DNA of 64,000 nt from Crossaster papposus (Eukaryota; Echinodermata; Asteroidea; Velatida; Solasteridae): assembly GCA_037893245.1 (NCBI GenBank), contig JBAIAA010000815.1:1198501-1262500 (forward strand), in the 5' to 3' direction. The notes below the pieces were generated by a model. It was not told where the DNA came from and made no database searches. It saw only the letters and a list, made by a program, of their open reading frames with translations. Position 1 is the first letter of the stretch. Each line of letters begins with the position of its first letter. Both the position numbers and the translations under genes were made by a program. Shown in pieces: positions 8,690 to 20,009 of this stretch.

Positions 8690-10940
8690 TTGGACCTATT
8701 AGTCCTGCAGATTATTAACTTTCTTCACCACAATATTGCATTTGATGATACAAGCACCAAAATTGGCATAACTACTTTTTGGGGGTCACTGTACACAAAA
8801 AACCCGTTAGCCAAATTAAAATCCAATATGGCGGCCATTTTCTCAAGATGGCCGCCACTAAATGGTAACAGTTAATGTTACATTGGAATAATTGGTCATA
8901 CAAGCACCAACAGTTGCAACTATCCACCAAATGTACCCCTTATCAATTCAAAAATAGAAACAACTTAAAAATTCAAGATGGCGGCCATTTTTTCAAGATG
9001 GCGGCCATGTTTTCTAAGATTGCTTTCATTGAATGACATACATAGGTTATTTTACAAAAGAAACCAAATGGTCATACAATAAAGCTGCAATTTACCTCTC
9101 GTGGGTCATTTATAATTAACAAATCATAAATCACTGGAAATCAAAGATGGCCGCCATTTTTCAAAATGGCTGCCAACACGTACGTACAATACCAATTTAT
9201 AACAATAGCGGGTGTCAGTAAAGAAGAAAATGGTTGCAAAAATTGCGACCCGACTTGAGATTCTTACCATTACTTTTGTAATTGCTTTCCAAGATTAACT
9301 CTTTATTTTGTATTTGCCTTACCGGTACTGAACATTTAAAGACTTGATGCTTAAAGTCTGTGTTTTAACATCGCATGCATAGAGCAAATCGATCTCATCA
9401 GTCCTGGTTGAGCTTGTAACCAAGGTATTAACCAATCTATTAGTTATTCATAACCAATATATTGGTTATCCCTCAACCAGTTATATTGGTAGAGCTTGTA
9501 ACCAAGGTATTATTAACCAATCTATTGGTTATTCCTAATGTAGGAAATGTGCCTATAGCAACTGACCAATCAGAAGTGAGGAAATTTGTTTTGACAATAG
9601 TCCATGTTATTGTGGTATTTAGTCCAAAATGCATTTTTTTGACCATAATATGTAATTATTCAAACGATTCCATGATTGAATTTAGATGTTTGTGCAAACA
9701 TAGTGACAAATTCACATTAAATTTCATCCCGCGTATTCAAATGTTGACATTATTCATAAAAAAATAGCTGTGACTTCGTCGTGGACAAAAAAGCGAACTA
9801 TAAAACTAACAATGGCAATATCTAATTGTGTAGCAAGTGTTCAGTAGGTAATATCTATAGGAATAGGTTATTGTTGTATGTATGCGTAATTGCAATGTGT
9901 AATAAATTGGTATTGGTATTGGTATTATTTCATTACGTAATTTGTACACGTTGTGTAATTGGTTGCGTGGGAACCAATATATATTGGTTGTATAACCTAA
10001 CCATTATAAATTGGTTGAATTAAATATTGGTTGGTGTTATAACCAATGCAATTGGTTGCGTGTTAACCAATATAAATTGGTTGCAACCCTAGCATTATGT
10101 ATTAGTGCTACATGTATAACCAATATGGATTGGTTACGTGGTAACCAATACAAATTGGTTGGAGTCCTACCATTGTAGATTGGTTAAATTGACCAACATT
10201 GCATTGGTTGGTGTTATAACCAATATGGATTGGTTAACTAGGTAACCAATATCAGATTAGATATTTTAACCAATATTTTGGTTATCCACATATCTACCAA
10301 CTGGATTGGTTGAAATCGACAAATATATCGGTTATTTTCAACCAATCTGTTTTTAGAGTGTGTTGTATGTCTTTGTACCAGATATGTTACGATTTATGTG
10401 TCATTTTTTTGTAACATATAGGCTGAGTCATCTTGTGGCGGCCATCTTTAAAAATTGTATATAGCCATCTTGAATTACCAAGTGGTTGACAATTTTAGCA
10501 TAATAATGGATTCCAATGGAGATTAAATGCCCATTTTGGTCCTTGTATTACTGTTTGATCCTTGGTAAAACTACTACTAGCCATTCAGTGGCGAACATTT
10601 TGAAAAATGGCGGTCATCTTGAATTTTTAAGTGCCTAATATCCTGTTTCGGATATGCCAACAACAGGGAGACCAAACAGATGTTAAATGCCAAGTTTTGT
10701 GCTTGTATTGCCATTCTATCCATCCGTACATCAATATGTTAATGATATTTGGCCTTCATTGGTGGCCATCTTCAAAAATGGCGGCCATCTTGGATTTTAA
10801 TTTGGCTAACGGGGTTTTTGTGTAAAGTGACCCAAAATGAGCATGTGTGCCAATTATGGTGCTTATATCAATAAATGCAATATTATAGTAGTATTTTGCA
10901 GGACTAGGTAGCATATTGTAACGTTGACCGTTTGCTGGGG
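8690..10940. mobile_element. foldback element with GGCGGCCAT motifs
   Basis: Long inverted arms: about 8690-9190 on the left and 10420-10940 on the right, in reverse complement. The clearest match is 8750-8860 against 10755-10880, where both carry AAACCCGTTAGCCAAATT, a CAAGCACCA / TGGTGCTTA block and a TAGTCCTGCA edge. Both arms are studded with AAGATGGCGGCCATTTT-type short palindromes. There is no transposase. The loop holds the CACT-ended element at 9404-10360. The arms are diverged, so the insertion is old. Confidence 0.72.
9404..10360. mobile_element. CACT-ended DNA element, copy 2 (left-truncated)
   Basis: Same family and same orientation as 2471-3546. It shares the middle block ACTGACCAATCAGAAGTGAG, the AACCAAT/ATTGGTT palindrome arrays, and the right terminus CTGTTTTTAGAGTG ending at 10360. 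The left inverted repeat and first ~190 bp are missing. It lies in the loop of a foldback element. No coding capacity. Confidence 0.8.
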
Positions 10941-11480
10941 TCGATACACACACAGGAAGAAGACTCATGACAGGTATTCACTGGTTTCGGTGGTTCTTAG
11001 GCCGTTTATTCAAACTACTTCTGGGTCAAACAAGTGACATGAAGTTACTGTTCCAACGCGGCACTAAAAACAGTCCGTCGTATGCGCTATCCGGAACAGG
11101 TTGCCTAGGCGTACTGGCAGAGTTCCACTAGGCGATTCTACCGTGAATTCGCTCTGTTGCCATCTATTGGCCAACCGGCACAGCCCCCTTCGAGGACCTT
11201 GTTTGTCCCCGAACAGGACGGCGGGCATCTGCCGCCGCACACCCGGAAGACCCGGACCGGAAGGCGCACGACGCCAACAACAATACAACAACAACAACAG
11301 GAAAATGAGAGTCAAAGTTCTCGTCTAGTAGGTGGGAGGTGACGGGCGCTGTCTGCCTAAACAGCTGCCCTCAGAACTCAGGTGGGACGTCGTCAGGGTA
11401 GCACGGGGGTGTTCACAAAAGGGAACTGGCATGTGGGTGGCCGCTTCCCTCATGCGGGGCGGCCGCCGGACGGCGCCGTC
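10941..11480. other. start of GC-rich island, no assigned gene
   Basis: Base composition rises sharply after about 11060. Frames are open on both strands merely because stops are scarce. A CAACAACAAC-type stretch lies near 11273-11300. No domain recognised. Confidence 0.3.
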
Positions 11481-11485
11481 CACCT

Positions 11486-12149
11486 TTAACTGCATCCAGG
11501 TCCGTCCGGCAGCTTCACTCGGGACCTGGCCGGCAAGACCCTGGGCTGTCCACGCCACCGAAGCGTCGGCATTCGAGGGGGCGTCGGGGGCTCCGTCTGA
11601 GTCCCGCCCTCCGACCGAGCAGGCGGAGATGGGTTGGCGGGGCTGTCTTCCTTCGGCCGGCTGGAGCGGCGTCCGCGTCCCCGTCCCCGGCGCCCCGGTA
11701 GGCGGGGCGGAGGTGGTCGGGGCCGCCCTTCCTGGCCCTGGCTTGGCTGGCTGGCCGACTCGTCCCGCTCCGAACGGGGAGGCTCGAGTGTACCTCTCGG
11801 GGCCCGCGCCCGCCTCACCCTGCCCGTCAGGGGCGGCCTTCCGCTTCTAGCGAGGGCAGTCTCTTTTGGTGTGTCCAAACCCGTGGCACATGTAGCACTC
11901 CACTTGAGTCCGCGCGCCTGGTGTATACTTCACTCGGGGAACTGGCTTGGACTCCCCTGCGGAAACTCGAGGAAACTGGTCTACCGACATTACGCCCTGG
12001 CTCCGGCCTTCCCTTTCCGTTTGTACTCCTAGGACTCTATGAACGCCTCCACCTCCGTTGCCATCTCCGTCGCCATAAACAAGAGAGGGCGCTATTTTGA
12101 TTTTGTAACACAAAACACTCCTTTTCAAAATAGCTTCAGAACAAAACAA
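11486..12149 (-). pseudogene. gag-like fragment with CCHC zinc knuckle
   Basis: The minus-strand frame 12149-11847 ends with a perfect C-x2-C-x4-H-x4-C knuckle (CYMCHGFGHTKRDC) followed by PR and a stop. Directly behind it, in another frame (11878-11486), is a long Arg/Pro/Ser-rich stretch (RRARAPRG, GRRGRGRGRR) of the kind found after knuckles in retroelement Gag/ORF1 proteins. The two frames overlap by about 30 bp, consistent with one protein broken by an indel. No capsid, RT or integrase motif is nearby, so the element class is open: LTR gag or non-LTR ORF1. GC content here is far above the surroundings, suggesting separate origin. Confidence 0.5.
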
Positions 12150-14282
12150 GACAAGGTAATCAAATAATTAATGAATTTCTTCCGAAAGACGAATGTGTCT
12201 TTGTGCTAAGAATGCACACAGATTTGCCACAATAGGGATCATCCATCTAGGATGGCGATACAGCTCCTTTACAACTCTGTACGTCTTGAAACAAAAATGT
12301 GCATGTTCTACATGAATGCGACATTTGGCATGCTCCTATTTGAAGATATGCATTATAACCCGCTCATCAGCATCAGGTACTCGCACTTGGTCATAATCTT
12401 GTACCTGTTAGCATATCGTTGTCTCCGGTCCTTTTCTTGGCATTAAAGCATACTGGCTAGCGTCATTCATGCGCCCCAGGAAACAACTCAGGACAAACCG
12501 AATGTTAAGGTTGTTGTCGATAATGTTTTGAAAGGAGAAAACTAAAATAACAAGAATAACTACAAAACTACAAAATAGTATCTACAAAATTTAATACAAT
12601 TAATTTACATTTTTTTATATTTACAAATTATTCTTCCGTTAATTTATGCAACAGGACGCTATTATGTTTTGTTACACCGTGAAGGCACTGCTCTTCCAAA
12701 CATTAGAAGAGTATACAATCCAGTTCTACGAAGTTGGCCCCAAAAATATTGTTCAAGGAATACCGAGCACTGATATTCGACAAAAGGTTGTTCAACATGG
12801 AACGAGTTCCAAGAAAATGTAAACAATTATGATTATTATTATACATAAAAACATGGAAGGTCTACAGTTATGCCTTCATGGAATAACGTTTGGTCTCAAG
12901 AACATGGAAATTATCATTAGCATAAAACTCGAAATGTTCAAATTTATCTATTTTCCTACTACAAACGAGGTGGGAAGTCACAGTTAACATGACAACTCTG
13001 CAACACACTGTACGATATTTTTGATGATTTCACCTTTTAAAGCATGCATTAATTGAAAGAAAATGTATTTTGTTGTTGATAAAACCTTGCTGGCATCCAT
13101 TAAATTGGGGTTCACTAGGCGCCACATTGTACAGAGTGGTTAACATTCCAGAGAATTTGTGTTTACAGTAATGATATGAGTAGGGTGATCCTTAAGATAA
13201 GACATAGTCCGAAAATTTGGTACTCTCAATACTGTGTATGAAATTTCCAAAACTTGAAGTCTTAAAAACATGCAACACAAGAAAATCGACCGGCACATGC
13301 AACAACCAGTCCAACACACCTTTAGGGCTGAGTCAGTGAACCGTGCCACATGAACCACGTTGTATTTGGTACCAGTATCAGACCATAAAGAGATCAATCT
13401 GGTTAAATGGACGGACTGTCACAAGTCTAGTCTTAGTATTCAAAATGAAACCATGTGAGTACTACCAGGTGCAAAATGTTGATGAAAACTCTCCTTTAAA
13501 AATGATTTGAGACTTCAAACTTGGGCTAGTGAAATACTGAGAACCTATTCTTTAGACCCATGAAATGTTTGCAGAATTGTTTCAGCTAAATTATAGTGAA
13601 TACATTTGGTCTTGGTCTTTTCCGAATTGTTTTCAGCACTACATGTCTCTGTCAGGATATGGCCCAGAACAGATCGTATGTAAAAAACTGGCCTGTCCAA
13701 AACTGACTTCTTACAGTATTTTAGTTTCTGTCTTCAACCGTGGAGAAGCCAGTTTTGTACATGCCATCAGTAATGGGCCATCCAAGACCTATGGCATTTT
13801 TGCAGGATTATTTTCCGAATACCTTACTTATCAACACTAGGTAAACACAATTTTTCTTGAATTGTATAGGAGGTGGGTGAACAATCTCCTCATTTGGGGT
13901 ATTTTTAACCACTCTTTATATCACGCAATGAACCTATTTTAAACTTGAAGAATGTTAGTATTAATCTGGATGCTCATACAACGATAGCCAAAATATATCC
14001 GTCTTGTTGGTTTTCTGTCTGCTGTCGATGGATTTCGTGCTACGTTCGATCTATTGCACCATGGAGCAATAAACTAGTTTATTAACTCTGGTTTATTGCT
14101 CCATGATTGCACTCACTGCGCCATAAGACATTGGCCAGCGGCCTCTCTGTTCCTGCCACTACTTTAACACTACCTCTCCGAAGTTCCAAAGACGTTGTTT
14201 CTGATCGGTTCTTAGGTGACAATGGTTTGTCGTGATAGCGCCCTCTCGCAGCGGTGGGTTATCGAGGAGGCGGATCATCGCG
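12150..14282. other. unassigned interval
   Basis: No supported gene. A short palindrome near 14055-14127 repeats ATTGCACCATGGAGCAATAA and its reverse complement. AT-rich with scattered short frames lacking domain motifs. Confidence 0.3.
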
Positions 14283-14625
14283 TATCTAACACACTGACCT
14301 CTACAATTAGACGGACCATTGTCCATATTCTGCTGTGCTAACGCTTGAAGTCGGCGCGAACTGGAAGTACAACATGGCGGACCCAAGACGTCACTTCTGT
14401 GAGCCAATGAAATTTCCAGGTGTAGAGGTCAGTGGATTTATTCTATACATTTTGTATTTATAAACATCACGTCATACGTACCGTACCCACTGAACCCTAC
14501 ACCTGGACATTTCATTGGCTCACAGAGTGACGTCGTGGGTCCGCCATGTTGCACTCCCAGTTCGCGCCGACTTCAAGTGTGAAACAATGATGATCTGTCC
14601 ATGTGTAGAGGTCAGTGATCTAACA
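14283..14625. mobile_element. small foldback MITE
   Basis: Inverted arms 14283-14440 and 14490-14625. Both contain TTGAAGTCGGCGCGAACTG, ACATGGCGGACCCA and GAGCCAATGAAAT in opposite orientation, and both ends carry CACTGACCTCTACA. The central loop of about 50 bp is AT-rich. No ORF. Confidence 0.8.
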
Positions 14626-15378
14626 TCTTGCCCAAAGACTATAATGGGCCTCGCTGGCTCGCAAGAGCAGCCTACTGAATACATAAATAATTTATATAAG
14701 CAATAATTCGATGAACCTGCTCGTCGATGATTGGATAAGATGACAAAATGGGGGCTTTGTGTGACGCCCAGTGTATTCCGATTGGACAGCTTTTGTCGTA
14801 TGGTCTAGTACGGGCAATGAACCGTCAAAACGAAAGAACGCTATTTCAAAGTTGAGGTACTGTTGCAGCGCGAGGTATAGTGCAAGCTATAAGACGTAGT
14901 TACGTCCGGGAAATAGGGTGGCGAATATTTTGCGTTCTTTGCTGACGGGCTCTGTTTTTAAAAGCTCTCGCTGATAGTCCGACAGGTCGGGTTTTGGTTC
15001 GACTATGTTTTCTGGCGCTAGCGGATAATCGTTGTACCAATGAATCGTGGAGTTCGTTCGGACAGTCCAGGTCTACCTCTAAAAACTAACTTGCGTCGGG
15101 CGCAACGCCAACATGCATTCGGTCAAAAAGTCTAGGTTTTTTGTTAGTTCATTTAACATCTTTGTAAGGCAGATACTGACTGACTCATGGCCCAGCCGTC
15201 AAATTACCTGTTGTACGAAGATTCTTTGGAGGGTTGTGGTTGGGGCGATATTCGTTGTTTGCTTTAAAGTACCTCGCGCTATCGACGCTCGACATTCCCC
15301 CACGTTTTGCTTTCTCAAAAAATCAAGGTTGCTCTACATCACGCAACAGTTCAAGTTAAATCCCAGAGTGTTTTAACA
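14626..15378. other. unassigned interval
   Basis: Mixed-composition sequence between two DNA elements. No frame with recognisable protein motifs. Confidence 0.3.
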
Positions 15379-17434
15379 CACTGCAAGAAAAAAAGGTATT
15401 TTTTTGCCCAACTTTTACCCAACGTTGGTACAATAGTCAACATGCCCAGCTTTTGAGCGAAAACAGTTCCAACTACTGTTGGGCAAAAAATGTATCTAAA
15501 AGTTGGGTAATATTGCAGACAAAACAGTTGGGTCCTTTTAATCACCCATGAGTTAGGTAAATGTAAAGAACCAATTGTTAGTGAAAAGTTGGTAACCAGT
15601 TGTTGGTTAGTTTTTTTCTCTCAATAAATAGGTACTATATTGTACAGATTTGCTCAATTTTAGGGCATTTTGTTGACCAATTGTTGGTGTTTGCGGTACG
15701 CCTAAATAAGGGATAGCTTGAAAACGAGGCTTCTTTTCGTATATTTTATTGCAAACTTCATTATCAATCTGTAGAAATAAAACGTTCAAAAGCTGTTTAC
15801 TTTAAAAGGTAAACAAAACAAGTTGGAACACCTTTAAGCTTTGAAAACCACTCTTTCAAAATACTAATATTACAAGAACCCAATAAAACATTGAAAGGAC
15901 AAGTCTCATACAAACACAACAATGAAAAATGTCGTCTAAAAAGAAAATTTACCCCATGTAATTTCGCAATCAACACGTTTTGGGGTTCTTAGACTTAAGA
16001 CAGGTTTTCTTCAAACGTCTTACAAATAGAAAAAAAGTAAACATCATGTTTCATTCCAAAGAACATTTTGCAATCTACCTTTCATCAGAACCAACTGCAA
16101 TGTTATTTGTGGCTGCCTCAGGGTCAACTTGTTTTGTAGCTTTAACGTGGGCAACCAAAGGTTCTTAGAAGCAGCAGGTTGTTTAGTTGCAAACATGTAC
16201 GTCTGTAAGAAGGTCCAACCCCTTGAATTAGTTGTTGTTGATACTCGCAGTCGAGGAAAAAGTCCGGTTTTCAGCAGACATCTATGTCTTTTTTGACAGA
16301 CACACGGTTGTGGATGGGCCTAGCTTCTCGATGATAACGAAGACATTTGTGAGTCATGACGCTTGTGGAACAAGTAGTTTGGTATCTTCTGTATCAAAAA
16401 TAAACAATAAAAGAACTTTCAGTATAAAATAGTTCACCACAAATCCTTGAGAAGAAAGTAATTTGTATTTTAAACACTTGGAGCACATGTCCCTATTTAT
16501 TAAGAAAGAAAATGGGAGCTCATGTACTCATAAGCCTTTGAGAGAACATGAGCAAATTGTTGGGCACACGAGAGCATTTTAACCACCATTTTGGAAGTGC
16601 AGAATACTCATTGTCTGAGGAACATGTGAGATTATACCCAATCTTGGGTGAAAATAGGTGCACATGTTCCCAATAATTGGAAAGGCCCAAACCATGTCAG
16701 TTTTACGTGTTTTTTATGTTAATATTTATGTCCCAAAATATGGGGGGGGGGGGGGGGGGGGGGTATTCCTCACAAGTAATGATTTATGTGTTGCCAACTG
16801 GAGGTATAAGACTTTGGGACACCATAACACTGAGTTAATACGAAATAGTCCTATAGCATTTCAATGCGGTATTGTGTGGTAAGCACGTCACAACGTTAGC
16901 TGTACTCACTGGGCAACATTCAGTGCTGGTCCATACATGTACATCCAAACAGGCACACTCGTTCCTGTATAATAATTTCTCTCTATAAACTATGACACAT
17001 GTACAATTCTCACCTAGAATACGTCCACTGAGGCGTTAATGCCCCGTTCTTCTATAACTTCGGCATTTGATAATTCGACATTGCCTCTCAGTTGTTTGTC
17101 CGGCTACTGCTGCAGGATATAGGCTGCATTATGTCTGGCCGACAAAATGGCGTGTGCACGATGATAACATTCCCAACAATTTGATAACGTCATACCGTAA
17201 TGCCCATCTGTTGAGATTGTTACTCCACTTTCTACCCAACAATTCGTGGTTGGATCAAAGAAAATAATAATACAACATAGTTGGGCAATGTTTGCCCAGC
17301 TAACATGACTAACTACGTTGTCGATGTTTTTGCTTACCCAACTACCAAATGTACTCAATAGTTGAACAAAATTTCACCAACAATTGGCTGATGGAGTTTA
17401 CCCAGTACTATTTTGCCCATTTTTTTTTACAGTG
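15379..17434. mobile_element. CACTG-ended non-autonomous DNA element
   Basis: A 2056-bp element: left end CACTGCAAGAAAAAAAGG, right end (reverse complement) CACTGTAAAAAAAAATGG, flanked on both sides by CA as a possible 2-bp target duplication. Both subterminal regions carry scattered TTGCCCAAC / GTTGGGCAA and ACCCAAC motifs in both orientations (15400-15620 and 17170-17410). The middle has no transposase frame. A run of 22 G lies at 16742-16763. The layout parallels the CCAAT-rich CACT elements at 2471 and 9404, with a different motif. Confidence 0.72.
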
Positions 17435-17821
17435 CAGGGCGTCCCACAGTATCCCCATAGCCGTAAAATAATTGGCCGGATCTAATTTATAGTTTTCCCT
17501 ACACACCTGCCTAACATTTTCAAACACGCCGGCAAGCAATAGAGTGTCGACGGTGCACGGGCAGGTCGTGATATTTTCCCAATTATTTTAACGTTTAACT
17601 TAACTGGGCACACACCGATTTTTCTAGCACTGATTTAAAGTCTGCGTAAATGACAAACAGCGCGTCTTGCGTAAACCTGCGATTGTTTTTATTTTAGCGT
17701 GGCGGCCCGCCCGTTTCTTCATCCTCTGGAAAAATGATCTAGACATCTGAGACAAACGTGTTGTTTTTATGTTGATGTTTTATTACGTTGGTAAATAATT
17801 TAGAAATATGTTTTATCCAAC
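17435..17821. other. unassigned interval before BEL 3' LTR stump
   Basis: No gene or repeat recognised between the CACTG element and the LTR stump. The rest of the 3' LTR should have been here but no similarity to 23966-24434 is visible. Confidence 0.35.
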
Positions 17822-17870
17822 AGCAACACAACCGCGCGGTGTCGCTCTTCAAATTAGCCTGTTCGCAACA
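17822..17870 (-). repeat. BEL 3' LTR stump (49 bp)
   Basis: Almost identical to 24435-24483 (CAACACAACCGCGCGGTG then CGCTCTTCAAATTAGCCTG; one substitution). In element orientation it is the first 49 bp of the LTR. Everything beyond is unrelated, so the 3' LTR was truncated. Confidence 0.8.
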
Positions 17871-18089
17871 CAGCCGCCCCTAAACTGCCAGCAGCAGTTT
17901 ACTAAATCAAAAAATGATGAATAAGAACTCGGTATAAAGGCTTATCCACTGCTTCACCTGCAAGAAAGGACACGAGCAAGGTTAAACGGTTTATGAAAAA
18001 ACAATTGGATCTGCCGCCCCATAGAAGACAGAAAACGACGATAGCACAGTATAATGTCACTTTAGGGCTAGGTTGCCAGAGGCTCGGTG

Positions 18090-18900
18090 TCATTGGGCAC
18101 ATCTGTCACCCGGTTCTCCAGGCAGTCGGATCAAGCGTGCAACAGGACGAGTGTAGATACGGTCTCCTGTTTTCACTTTCACGACCCGTACTCTGCCATT
18201 CTCACCACGTAGTGTCTCGATGACCTTCGCCAGGGGCCAAGATGCACGACATTGTTGTGGGTCTATCAACAAGACCACATCGCCTAATTTGGACATTATC
18301 AGCCTCACTACGCCACTTCTGGCGTGATTGCATGGCTGACACATAGGACTGGACGAATTCCTTCCAGAATCTCTGCATCAAAGCCTGGCACTGACGCCAC
18401 CGACGTCGACTGAGAACATCCTTATCGGGATAAATTACCTGAGGAGGAGCGTGGTCAGGCCGCCCCATGAGAAGCGTAAACGGCGTTATTGGGTCTGGAT
18501 CAACAATGTCTGAGCTAATGTATCCCAGAGGCTTCGAGTTCAACAGAGCCTCCACCTCTACCAGACTAGTATACAGGACGGTGGCAGAAACGGATCTATC
18601 TACGAGGATGGCATATAGGGCAGTCTTCACTGAGCGAATCTCTCTCTCCCAAGTGCCTCCAAAGTGTGGTGCAGATGGTGGGTTGAACCTAAACTCGACG
18701 TTGTGCTTTGCAAGTCTCTCCTGGAGTTCAGGTGCCATCTCATCAAAGGCCTTAGTCAGTTCAGTCTGTCCTCCTTTGAAGTTTATTCCATTATCATTAA
18801 GGATTTCGTGTGGGGTTCCTCTTCGGGAACGGAAACGGCTGAACGAGAGGAGGAATGCGTCGGCCGTCTAGTGAGTCAAGTAGGTCCAGATAGACTGTAC
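18090..18900 (-). pseudogene. BEL/Pao integrase core and DUF5641-like C-terminus
   Basis: Segment 18738-18202 and the frame running into it from higher coordinates encode the catalytic core: RRGTPHEILNDNGINFKGG (second catalytic Asp in the NDNG motif), PHFGGTWEREI (catalytic Glu), then ALLNSKPLGY and TPFTLLMG. The first Asp region near 18860-18890 is broken by a TAG and a frame change. Around 18295 the frame shifts again into 18344-18090, which carries KLGDVVLLIDPQQ, WPLAKVIET and RPVARLIRL, the DUF5641-like tail of Pao integrases. The protein would join element cDNA to chromosomal DNA; this copy cannot. Confidence 0.88.
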
Positions 18901-18904
18901 GAGT

Positions 18905-19665
18905 CGTCATACACTTTCAAATTAATTTCCACCTGGGTTCTAACACTGCTTCCTCAGGGGAATCACCACTCAGACTAAGCCATCTCTCGGTACTACTTGA
19001 GCGGGCTTCTTCTTGTAGGTCTGTGATGACTTCAGGAATATTACTGGCCCACTTCACAATCGGAAATCCCCCGGTTCCTAGCACCTGACACAGTTTCTGA
19101 ACTAGATCTTTTGCTTCGGCTGCTGTTGATTTGCCATCGAGACAGTTGTCAACATAAAATGACGAGACTACACTTCTAAGTACATCAGGGTCGCCACAAC
19201 TATCCCTGACACGTTTCTGGAGAGCATATGAGGCACAACAAGGACTGCACGTAGTGCCAAAGGGAAGGACATTCCATTATAGTTCCTCTAGTTCGGCATT
19301 GGGCTCTAGATCCCTCCAGAGAAAACGAAGCATGCTGCGATCGCTCAGCAAGACCATCACATAGTGGAACATAGCCCAAATGTCTCCAGAGATGGCTACC
19401 TGGTGCTTTCTGAAGCGTAACAGTACTCCAATCAAGGACGAGCCAAGGATCGGCCTAGGGAGCAAACAGTCATTCAGGAATCTTCCTTGATGCTGAAATG
19501 CACAGTTGAACACGAGTCGTGATTTACCATTTTGTCTAACGACATGAGATGGGGAAATACCAGTGGGGGCCTGAGTCCTTCTCCTTTTCATCGTTGGTTA
19601 GGATGCGGACGAGACCTGCGCCTTTGAGCTCTTGAATTTTCTGGTGGTGCAACTCTGCCCGTTCT
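18905..19665 (-). pseudogene. BEL/Pao reverse transcriptase (YVDN)
   Basis: The RT starts in the HHQKIQELKGAGLVRIL block (19665-19600), then runs as 19591-19277 with HVVRQNGKSRLVFNC, LLPRPILGSSL, GVLLRFRKH and DIWAMFHYV (first catalytic Asp region). A frame change near 19275 leads to VLPFGTTCSPCCASYALQ and SFYVDNCLDGK. The usual YVDD is YVDN here (19145-19156), a catalytic loss by a single base change. The segment KLCQVLGTGGFPIVKW follows. At about 18910 the RT is joined directly to integrase; RNase H and the integrase zinc-binding part are absent. Frameshift, catalytic substitution and deletion together show a dead copy. Confidence 0.87.
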
Positions 19666-19699
19666 GGATCTTTTCACAAATAATGCTTATTTCACTGTG

Positions 19700-19975
19700 T
19701 CACTGTCGGGTCGTGAACTATCAATGTTAAGCACCATTGGTGATCGGTTGTACTGACTTCGGTAAATTCGTCTGCAAAAACATAACACATGGAATGAGAA
19801 CGGTGTATGCAGCTCTTTAAACCTAAACAGCGTCTATTTCCGAGACCTAAAATAACATGGAGTCTCCAGGGTTTTAAACACCCTCAAAATATGACAAAAG
19901 AACTTAAAACTACTTGCTTTATAATCACAAGGATTCATTAATAATCAATTTAACATGAAACATCATTAAATCATC
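19700..19975. repeat. LTR-region fragment inside BEL pol
   Basis: 276 bp nearly identical to 24078-24352, in the same orientation. Both read CGGGTCGTGAACTATCAATG near one end and CATCATTAAATCATC at the other. It splits pol between LLSRCDGEKL and DPERAELHH coding. It is bordered by a 34-bp imperfect direct repeat of pol sequence (19660-19694 and 19976-20009, two mismatches). Confidence 0.85.
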
Positions 19976-20009
19976 CGTTCTGGATATTTTCTCAAATAAT
20001 GCTTATTTC

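Noticed and set aside
11332-11850. 172-residue plus-strand frame in the GC-rich island
   Set aside because: Opposite a zinc-knuckle/basic gag-like frame; open because GC-rich DNA has few stops, with no domain.
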